From positions 1 to 36,990 of the forward strand of contig PKRH01000015.1 of the NCBI GenBank assembly GCA_017577565.1: DNA of 36,990 nucleotides, written 5' to 3'. This document shows, in pieces, positions 31,328 through 36,990 of this stretch (position 1 is its first letter; each line of letters opens with the position of its first letter). Both the position numbers and the translations under genes were made by a program. Below the pieces are notes generated by a model. It was not told the origin of the DNA. It did no database searches and saw only the letters and a list, made by a program, of their open reading frames with translations. The stretch comes from Thermoanaerobacterales bacterium (GTDB taxonomy: Bacteria; Actinomycetota; Acidimicrobiia; Acidimicrobiales; JACDCH01).

Positions 31328-32064
31328 CCGCCCCCACCCCGCAGCCGGCGGCCGGCCGCCCGGCCGCCCTGGAGCTCGACGACGTCGAGGTCGCCGTGCC
31401 CGACGGCGACGGCACCCGCACGATCCTCGCCGGCGTGGCGCTCGAGGTCCGCCGGGGCGAGCTGGTCACGATCGCCGGCCGGTCCGGGGCCGGCAAGTCG
31501 ACGCTGCTGGCCGTCGCCGGGCTGCTCCGGCGGCCCGACCGGGGCGAGGTCACGATCGCCGGGCGGCCCACGAGCGGCCTCTCCGGGCGCGAGCGCACCG
31601 TCGTGCGCCGCGACCACGTCGCCGTCGTCCACCAGTCGGCGCAGCTGTTCCCCTCGCTCACCGCGGTGGAGCAGCTCGAGCTCGTCGCCCACATCCGGGG
31701 GCGGCTGGACCGGGCCGCCCGGGAGCGGGCCCGCGCCCTGCTCGCCGAGGTGGGTCTGGCCCACCGCATGGACGCGCTGCCCGCCCACCTCTCCGGGGGC
31801 GAGCGCCAGCGGGTCGCCGTCGCCCGGGCGCTGATGGCCGAGCCGTCGGTCCTGCTGGCCGACGAGCCGACGGCCGCCCTCGACCCGGAGCGGGGCCAGG
31901 AGATCCTCGACCTGCTGGCCGTCGAGACCCGCGAGCGCGACCTGGCCACCGTCGTGGTCACCCACGACCCGGTCACCCGCTCGTGGCCGGACCGCCGGCT
32001 CGAGCTGCGGGGCGGGCGCCTGCACGAGGCCGGCGGGCCGGGCGACGACGGGGCACTAACCTGA
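31324..32064 (+). CDS. ABC transporter ATP-binding protein
   Basis: This 246-residue ATPase works with the preceding permease. It has Walker A GRSGAGKST near residue 56, Q-loop VVHQSAQLFPSLTAVEQL, signature LSGGERQRVAVARAL, Walker B VLLADEPTAALDP and switch VVVTHDP. It is of LolD/MacB class but not closely related to the two ATPases of the mirrored cassettes (for example GERQR rather than GQQQR). Here the permease comes first and there is no two-component system beside it. The GTG start overlaps the permease stop. The stop codon lies inside the palindrome that precedes the SDR gene. Confidence 0.9.
   Translation: MTAPTPQPAAGRPAALELDDVEVAVPDGDGTRTILAGVALEVRRGELVTIAGRSGAGKSTLLAVAGLLRRPDRGEVTIAGRPTSGLSGRERTVVRRDHVAVVHQSAQLFPSLTAVEQLELVAHIRGRLDRAARERARALLAEVGLAHRMDALPAHLSGGERQRVAVARALMAEPSVLLADEPTAALDPERGQEILDLLAVETRERDLATVVVTHDPVTRSWPDRRLELRGGRLHEAGGPGDDGALT
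32057..32062 (+). promoter_or_regulatory. -10 element of the SDR gene
   Basis: TAACCT lies inside the end of the ABC ATPase gene, 59 nt before the SDR start. It overlaps the left edge of the palindrome at 32060-32076. Confidence 0.45.
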
Positions 32065-32076
32065 CGGTCCGTCAGG
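32060..32076. promoter_or_regulatory. Perfect 17-bp palindromic operator
   Basis: CCTGACGG-T-CCGTCAGG is an exact inverted repeat with a single central base. It covers the predicted transcription start of the SDR gene. Size and symmetry fit a TetR-type repressor, but no regulator gene lies next to it. Confidence 0.6.
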
Positions 32077-32121
32077 ACCAGTGGCGGCGCCCGTCGCGCC
32101 GCCCGGCCGGAGGGGGCGCAC

Positions 32122-32910
32122 GTGGGACTGCTCGACGGCAAGGTGGCGCTCGTGTCGGGGGCCGGGCCGGGCCTGGGGCGCGCGGTGGCCCGGGCGCTGG
32201 GCCGGGAGGGGGCGACGGTGGTCGTGGCCGCTCGGGACGAGGCCCGGGTCGGCGCGCTCGCCGACGAGCTGGCGGCGGCGGGGGCCACCGCCCTCGGCCT
32301 GCGCCTGGACGTCACCGACCCGGCGTCGTGCCGCGCGGCGGTCGACGAGGTCGTCGACCGCTTCCGGCGCCTCGACGTGCTCGTCAACAACGCCTTCGAC
32401 GATGGCGACCACCGGCGGTTCCTCGACGCCGACCTCGACCGGTGGCGGCGGACGATGGAGGTCAACCTCTTCGGCACCCTGCAGCTCACCCAGGCCGCGG
32501 CGGCGCCGATGGTCGAGCAGGGCGACGGGCGCATCGTGATGGTCAACTCGATGTCGGCCGTGCGGCCCGAGGCCCGCTTCGGCGCCTACGCCGCCTCCAA
32601 GGCCGCCCTGGCCGCCGTCACCAAGGTCCTCGCCGTCGAGCTGGGCCGCCACGGCATCCGGGTCAACGGCGTCCACCCCGGCTACATCTGGGGCGACAAG
32701 GTCGCCGCCTACTTCGAGCACCTGGCCCGCCGGCGCGGGATCCACCCCGACGAGCAGTACGAGCAGGTCGCCGCCGAGGCCGCGCTCGGCTACCTCCCGA
32801 CCGCCGACGAGATCGCCGGGACGGTCGTCTACCTGGCCTCGGACCTGGCCCGGCCCGTCACCGGCCAGGCCATCGGCGTCAACGCCGGGCACTGGTTCCA
32901 GGGCTTCTGA
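32122..32910 (+). CDS. Short-chain dehydrogenase/reductase (SDR)
   Basis: This 262-residue classical SDR is an NAD(P)-dependent oxidoreductase. It has the cofactor motif SGAGPGLG (12-19), LDVTDP for the adenine region, NNAF in place of NNAG, and a catalytic Ser143-Tyr156-Lys160 set (VNSMS, YAASK). The C-terminal GQAIGVNAGHWFQGF is usual for the family. VVAARDEARV at the end of the second strand favours NADP(H). The substrate is unknown, though actinobacterial SDRs of this length often act on hydroxyacyl-CoA or steroids. GTG 32122 has GGAGGGGG upstream. Expression is probably repressed through the 17-bp palindrome 46 nt upstream. Confidence 0.92.
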   Translation: MGLLDGKVALVSGAGPGLGRAVARALGREGATVVVAARDEARVGALADELAAAGATALGLRLDVTDPASCRAAVDEVVDRFRRLDVLVNNAFDDGDHRRFLDADLDRWRRTMEVNLFGTLQLTQAAAAPMVEQGDGRIVMVNSMSAVRPEARFGAYAASKAALAAVTKVLAVELGRHGIRVNGVHPGYIWGDKVAAYFEHLARRRGIHPDEQYEQVAAEAALGYLPTADEIAGTVVYLASDLARPVTGQAIGVNAGHWFQGF

Positions 32911-32923
32911 CCCGCCCGCCCCG

Positions 32924-32943
32924 CCGCCCGGCGCCCCGGGCGG
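32924..32943. terminator. Bidirectional terminator-like hairpin
   Basis: CCGCCCGG (32924-32931) and CCGGGCGG (32936-32943) flank a CGCC tetraloop between the convergent SDR and epimerase genes. Confidence 0.5.
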
Positions 32944-32952
32944 GCGCCCGGC

Positions 32953-33513
32953 TCAGCTCGCCTCGGCCAGCGGCGGCAGGCCGGCGTCCTTGGCCGAGAT
33001 CTGCGACCGGTCCTCGACGTCGACCGGCAGCGGCCACTCGATGCCGAGCGCCGGGTCGAGCGGGTTGACCGCCGTGCCGGCCATGCCCGGGACCCACTCG
33101 TGGTCGAAGCAGTAGACGTACTGCGTCGGCTCCTCGCTCACCGACTGGAAGCCGTTGCCGACGCCCCGGGGCACCAGGACCTGCGTGCCCTTCGTGAGGC
33201 GCACCGTGACGACCTTGCCGTAGCTGGGCGAGTCGCGCCGGGTGTCGACGTAGGCGCCGAACGCCTCGCCGGAGACCACCGCCACCAGCTTGTACATGTC
33301 CTCGGCGTGGAGGCCCCGCAGCGCCCCCCGCTTGGTCTCGGTGACGTTGACCTGCACCCAGGGCCCGAGCGACGGCAGCCCGGCCTCCCGGAAGGCCGAC
33401 TCCCGGTAGAACTCGCGCACGGTCCCGCGCTCGTCGGTCACCTCCTTCATGGAGATCAGCCACAGGCCGTCGATCTCGGTCGGGTGGGCGGAGAACTCGC
33501 GGATCTCGGGCAC
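32953..33513 (-). CDS. dTDP-4-dehydrorhamnose 3,5-epimerase (RmlC) family protein
   Basis: This 186-residue cupin belongs to the RmlC family, which epimerises dTDP-4-keto-6-deoxyglucose on the way to dTDP-rhamnose and other deoxysugars. The catalytic His is visible as His69 in GALRGLH, followed by MYKLVAVVSGEAFGAYVDTR, SPSYGKVVTV and VPRGVGNGFQSVSEEPTQYVY. The usual HGF of the second cupin motif is NGF, and the usual Gln after RGLH is Ala-Glu, so it may be an epimerase variant rather than true RmlC. No other rhamnose genes are nearby. GTG 33513 is supported by TACTCT 6 nt upstream. Confidence 0.85.
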   Translation of the reverse strand: MPEIREFSAHPTEIDGLWLISMKEVTDERGTVREFYRESAFREAGLPSLGPWVQVNVTETKRGALRGLHAEDMYKLVAVVSGEAFGAYVDTRRDSPSYGKVVTVRLTKGTQVLVPRGVGNGFQSVSEEPTQYVYCFDHEWVPGMAGTAVNPLDPALGIEWPLPVDVEDRSQISAKDAGLPPLAEAS

Positions 33514-33519
33514 GGCCCC

Positions 33520-33525
33520 AGAGTA
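33520..33525 (-). promoter_or_regulatory. -10 element of the epimerase gene, leaderless
   Basis: TACTCT on the minus strand ends 6 nt before GTG 33513. Confidence 0.45.
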
Positions 33526-33571
33526 CGGAGCGGCGGCCCCGGCACTCGACCCGGGGGCCGGCGGGCGCCGC

Positions 33572-36082
33572 TCAGGGTGTCGTCGGGTCGGCCGGCCAGG
33601 CGTGCTTGGGGTAGCGGCCGGCCATCTCCCGGCGCACGTCGTGCCAGGACCCGGACCAGAACCCGGCCAGGTCGCTGGTGATCTGCACCGGCCGCCCCGC
33701 CGGCGACAGGAGGTGCAGGGTGATCGGCACCCGCCCACCGGCCACCGTCGGCGTCTCGGTCAGCCCGAACACCTCCTGCACCCGGACGGCCAGCACCGGC
33801 GGGTCGCCCGGGTCGCCGGCGGCGTAGTCGAGCGGCACCCGCCGCCCGCTCGGCAGGGCCAGGGCCGGCGGGGCCAGCCGGTCGAGGTCGCCGGCGAGGG
33901 CCGGGGGCACCATCTGCCGCAGGACGGCGGCCAGGTCGAGCCGCTCGAGGTCGGTCCGGCCGGTGGCCCCGGCGAGCAGCGGCGCCAGCCAGTCGTCCAG
34001 GGTGCGGCGCAGGGCGCGATCGGACAGGTCGGGCCACGGCTCGCCGAGCACGGCCCGCAGGAACGCCACCCGGGCCTGCAGCGCCCGGGCGGCGTCGGTC
34101 CAGGGCAGGGCGGCGAGTCCCGTCCGCCGGACCCGGTCGACGAGCGCGGCGGTGGTCCGTGGCCCGGGCGCCGGCCGGCGCTCGACGGTGCCGAGGCGCA
34201 GCCGCCCCAGCCGGCGCTCGACCCTGTCGACCAGGTCGTCGCGCTCGGGGTCCCAGACCAGCCGGCCGTGCTCCTCGATGCGGTCGCCGGCCACCGCGGC
34301 GAGCTGGTCGGGGTCGAGCGGAGCCGCGATCCGGATGCGGCCGGCGCGCCGGCGCCCGTCGACCTCGGCCACGGCCAGCAGCTCCTCCCGGGCCAGCGGG
34401 TCGCCGGGCTGCAGCCACCCCTCGGTGGGGTTGGGCGGGACGAAGCGACCGGGGCCGCCCCGGGCCTGCGCCACCCGGTCGGGGTAGGCCGCGGCGAGCA
34501 GGGTCCCGGCCTCGCCGGCGTCGATCGGCCCCGGCGCGACCTCGACCCGCCGGGCCAGGTCGCGGGCCCGCTCGCGGGCCCGGCGCAGCGCCCGGCCGTC
34601 GGCCTGCGGGTGGCGGCGCCCGGGGTCGTCCAGCAGGGCGAGCCGGACCCCGACGTCCGCGGGCAGCTCGTCGGGGCGGCCCCGGAGCACGTCGCGGTCC
34701 TCGAGCAGGGCGGCGAGCAGGCAGGCCAGCCAGCCCTGGCCCCGGTCCCGCCCGACCAGCACCATCCGGGCCAGCCGGGGTGGCAGCGGCAGCGCCGCCA
34801 TGGCCCGGCCGGCGTCGGTCGGGCGCCAGCGGCCGCCGGCGGGCGTGGCGCCATCGGGCTCGGGCGGCAGGAGGGCGCCGAGCTCGACGAGCAGGCGCCG
34901 GGCCTCCTCCAGCGCCCGGGGCGGCGGGGGGTCGAGGAAGGGGAGGTCGCCGGCGTCACCGCCCCACACGGCCAGCTCCAGCGCGAGGCCGGCGAGGTCG
35001 GCCTGGCGGATCTCGGGCTCGGCGGCGCGGGGGCGGGCGGCGTGCTCGACCTTCGACCACAGCCGCACGGCGACGCCCGGGCCCAGGCGGCCGGCCCGGC
35101 CGGCCCGCTGCTCGGCCGACGCGCGCGGCGCCGGGACGGTGGTCAGCCGGGTCAGCCCGGTGGCGGCGTCGAACACCGGCCGGCGGGCCAGGCCGGCGTC
35201 GACGACGATCGAGGTGCCCTCCACGGTCAGGCTCGTCTCGGCGATGTCGGTGGCCAGCACCACCTTCCGCCGCCCGGGCAGCCCGGGCGCCAGCGCGGCG
35301 TCCTGCTCACCGGCCGGCTGCGCGCCGTGCAGCCGGTGGACGTCCACCGGCGCGCCGTCGGGCAGGGCGGCGGCGAGCTGCTCGGCGGTCCGGGCGATCT
35401 CGGCCGCGCCGGGCAGGAACACGAGCACGTCCCCGTCGGGCTGGGTCCGCAGCGCCCGGACCACCTCCCGGACGACGGCCGGCTCCAGGCGCTCCCCGGG
35501 GCGCCGGGGCGCCCAGCGGACCTCGACGGGGTGGGCGCGGGCCTCGCTCGTCACCACCGGGGCGGGCTGACCGTCGCCGAGCAGGGCGGCGACCCGCTCG
35601 CCGTCCAGGGTCGCCGACATGACGAGGAGGCGCAGGTCGGGGCGCAGGTGGCGGCGGGCGTCGAGGGCGAGGGCGAGGCCCAGGTCGGCCTGCAGGCTGC
35701 GCTCGTGGAACTCGTCGAAGACGACCAGCCCGACGCCCTCCAGGGCCGGGTCCCGCTGGAGCCGGCGGGTCAGGATGCCCTCGGTCACCACCTCGACGCG
35801 GGTGGCGGGCCCGGCCCGCCGCTCGTCGCGGGTGGTGTAGCCGATCACCTCGCCGACGGGCTCGCGGCGCACCGCGGCCATGCGGCGGGCGGCCGCCCGG
35901 GCGGCGATGCGGCGGGGCTCGAGCACGACGATGCGGGCGCCGCCCAGCCACGGCTCGTCCAGCAGGGCGGGCGGCACGGCGGTCGTCTTGCCGGCGCCGG
36001 GCGGCGCCTGCAGCACGGCGACGCCCGGGTCGGCCAGCGCGGCGCGCAGCTCGTCGAGGACGGCAACGACCGGCAGGGTCAT
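33572..36082 (-). CDS. hrpB: ATP-dependent helicase HrpB
   Basis: This 836-residue DEAH-type helicase has the full HrpB layout: motif I PPGAGKTT (27-34), Ia EPRRIAARAAA, motif II DEFH (123-126) in VVFDEFHERSLQADLGLAL, motif III SAT, motif V ATDIAETSLTVEG, motif VI QRAGRAGR, a middle HA2-like region, and the HrpB C-terminal domain. That domain ends DLAGFWSGSWHDVRREMAGR, then YPKHAWPADP, a family signature. The substrate of bacterial HrpB is poorly defined; an RNA role is usually assumed. ATG 36082 overlaps the stop of the upstream membrane protein gene (ATGA), so the two are translationally coupled. The downstream epimerase gene has its own promoter. Confidence 0.93.
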   Translation of the reverse strand: MTLPVVAVLDELRAALADPGVAVLQAPPGAGKTTAVPPALLDEPWLGGARIVVLEPRRIAARAAARRMAAVRREPVGEVIGYTTRDERRAGPATRVEVVTEGILTRRLQRDPALEGVGLVVFDEFHERSLQADLGLALALDARRHLRPDLRLLVMSATLDGERVAALLGDGQPAPVVTSEARAHPVEVRWAPRRPGERLEPAVVREVVRALRTQPDGDVLVFLPGAAEIARTAEQLAAALPDGAPVDVHRLHGAQPAGEQDAALAPGLPGRRKVVLATDIAETSLTVEGTSIVVDAGLARRPVFDAATGLTRLTTVPAPRASAEQRAGRAGRLGPGVAVRLWSKVEHAARPRAAEPEIRQADLAGLALELAVWGGDAGDLPFLDPPPPRALEEARRLLVELGALLPPEPDGATPAGGRWRPTDAGRAMAALPLPPRLARMVLVGRDRGQGWLACLLAALLEDRDVLRGRPDELPADVGVRLALLDDPGRRHPQADGRALRRARERARDLARRVEVAPGPIDAGEAGTLLAAAYPDRVAQARGGPGRFVPPNPTEGWLQPGDPLAREELLAVAEVDGRRRAGRIRIAAPLDPDQLAAVAGDRIEEHGRLVWDPERDDLVDRVERRLGRLRLGTVERRPAPGPRTTAALVDRVRRTGLAALPWTDAARALQARVAFLRAVLGEPWPDLSDRALRRTLDDWLAPLLAGATGRTDLERLDLAAVLRQMVPPALAGDLDRLAPPALALPSGRRVPLDYAAGDPGDPPVLAVRVQEVFGLTETPTVAGGRVPITLHLLSPAGRPVQITSDLAGFWSGSWHDVRREMAGRYPKHAWPADPTTP

Positions 36083-36990
36083 CCCGGCTCCGGGGCGCCG
36101 GGGCGGGCGTGGCCGTCCGGGACGGCGGCCAGGCCCCCGGCCCACACCACGACGGCCGCCGCCCCGACCGGCACGCCGAGCGCCAGCGCCGTCACGGCCC
36201 GGTCGACGGCGAAGGGCAGGTCGGTCGGCAGCACCGGTGTCCACAGCACCTCGGCCCGCAGCAGGCCCCACCCGGCGACCGCGGCCGCCGCGGCCAGGGT
36301 GGCCACGACACCCGCCGTGCCGGCCCCCAGGGCGAGCCCGGCGGCGGCGGCGACGGCCCCGACGGCGGCCACCGCGACCGGCACCGGCGAGGCGCCGCTG
36401 CCCGGCGGGGCGAGCCGGTACGTCGACCAGGCGGCGAGCACCGCACCGAGCGCGACCACCAGCGTCGCCCCGGCGGCGACGCGGGTGGCCAGCGGGCGGC
36501 GGCGCGTGCCCGCGACGGCGACGAGCCCGCCGGCGACCAGCGCCAGCGCCGCCCACGGCACCGGGCTGACGTCCTCGGCGACCACCAGCTCGCCCCGGAC
36601 CTCGACCCGGGTGCCGTCGACGGTCAGCGGCACCGTCCACTCCTGGACGACCGCGCCGGGCTCGACGCCGGGCGGGTCGCCGCCGCCCATCCAGTGGATG
36701 CGGTGGTCGTGCCAGGCGTAGGTCCCGCCGCCGGCCACCCGCTCCCACTCGGGCTCGGCCCCGGGGTCGGCGGCGGCCGGGAGGGCCACCGCGCCCTCGC
36801 GGTCCTCGTTCAGGTAGGTGGCGGGCGAGCGGCGGTTGCGCTCGACGGTGCCGTCGTCCCGCACCCGCAGGTAGGGCTCCTCGCTGTAGCCCTCGACCAC
36901 GACCTCGTGGCCCTCGGCGACGGAGATCTCCAGGAAGGCGTCGCCGCCCACGACCCGCACCTCCAGCCCGTCGACGGCGGGGTCGACGGC
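36079..36990 (-). CDS. Membrane protein of unknown function, 5' end beyond the window
   Basis: At least 303 residues are encoded and the frame remains open to the window edge, so the N-terminus is missing. The visible N-terminal part looks extracytoplasmic: VRVVGGDAFLEISVAEGHEV, EEPYLRVRDDGTVERNRRSP, ATYLNEDREG and GTYAWHDHRIHWMGG. A second beta-rich stretch (WTVPLTVDGTRVEVRGEL) and about five or six transmembrane helices over the last 160 residues follow. His/Trp-rich WHDHRIHWM could bind a metal, but this is only a pattern. Its product may be secreted through a signal sequence beyond the edge. It is translationally coupled to hrpB by the ATGA overlap. Confidence 0.72.
   Translation of the reverse strand, partial: AVDPAVDGLEVRVVGGDAFLEISVAEGHEVVVEGYSEEPYLRVRDDGTVERNRRSPATYLNEDREGAVALPAAADPGAEPEWERVAGGGTYAWHDHRIHWMGGGDPPGVEPGAVVQEWTVPLTVDGTRVEVRGELVVAEDVSPVPWAALALVAGGLVAVAGTRRRPLATRVAAGATLVVALGAVLAAWSTYRLAPPGSGASPVPVAVAAVGAVAAAAGLALGAGTAGVVATLAAAAAVAGWGLLRAEVLWTPVLPTDLPFAVDRAVTALALGVPVGAAAVVVWAGGLAAVPDGHARPGAPEPG

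Overview
This window is very GC-rich, gene-dense DNA with the look of a high-GC actinomycete chromosome. Supporting signs are a luciferase-like F420-type oxidoreductase, a GT81 glucosyl-3-phosphoglycerate synthase next to a FolP2-like protein (the gpgS/folP2 pair known from mycobacteria), a KstR-like TetR regulator, GTG starts, and many TANNNT -10 boxes lying 6-9 nt before start codons, which suggests leaderless mRNAs. A lineage such as Acidimicrobiia is plausible, but that is inference. I see no rRNA, tRNA, CRISPR array, insertion sequence or phage gene. No gene-free stretch exceeds about 190 bases.

Layout. (1) 1-5000: a 5'-incomplete BTAD/AAA regulator, an LLM-class oxidoreductase on the minus strand and a zinc alcohol dehydrogenase. 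(2) 4958-8355: gpgS, a divergent dihydropteroate synthase-family gene and an MFS transporter in one direction. (3) 8428-20702: the most striking region. Two cassettes face away from each other around a small SnoaL-like gene. Each reads histidine kinase, response regulator, ABC ATPase, large FtsX/MacB-type permease. The left one is on the minus strand and the right one on the plus strand; the right one carries an extra DUF4097 gene. In each cassette the kinase promoter and the ABC promoter carry the same inverted repeat at nearly the same distance from the start codon, and the repeat differs between cassettes. Hairpins close each transcription unit.

(4) 20842-25012: a DUF2207 membrane protein, a universal stress protein and a two-TM potassium channel with two RCK modules. 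(5) 25010-27486: an AAC-N3-GTT operator-like site, an amidohydrolase-2 protein lacking expected metal ligands, a KstR-like TetR regulator and an endonuclease/exonuclease/phosphatase-fold protein. (6) 27510-30019: a LapA-like membrane protein, an enoyl-CoA hydratase-family protein and a DEAD-box RNA helicase, all on the minus strand. (7) 30189-32064: a smaller ABC exporter with the permease first. (8) 32057-36990: an SDR oxidoreductase behind a perfect 17-bp palindrome, an RmlC-type epimerase, an HrpB helicase and a 5'-incomplete membrane protein whose stop overlaps the hrpB start.

How the genes work together: the central block is best read as two parallel sense-and-export modules, each with its own two-component system probably autoregulating itself and its transporter. 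The rest are housekeeping or catabolic units with local regulators.
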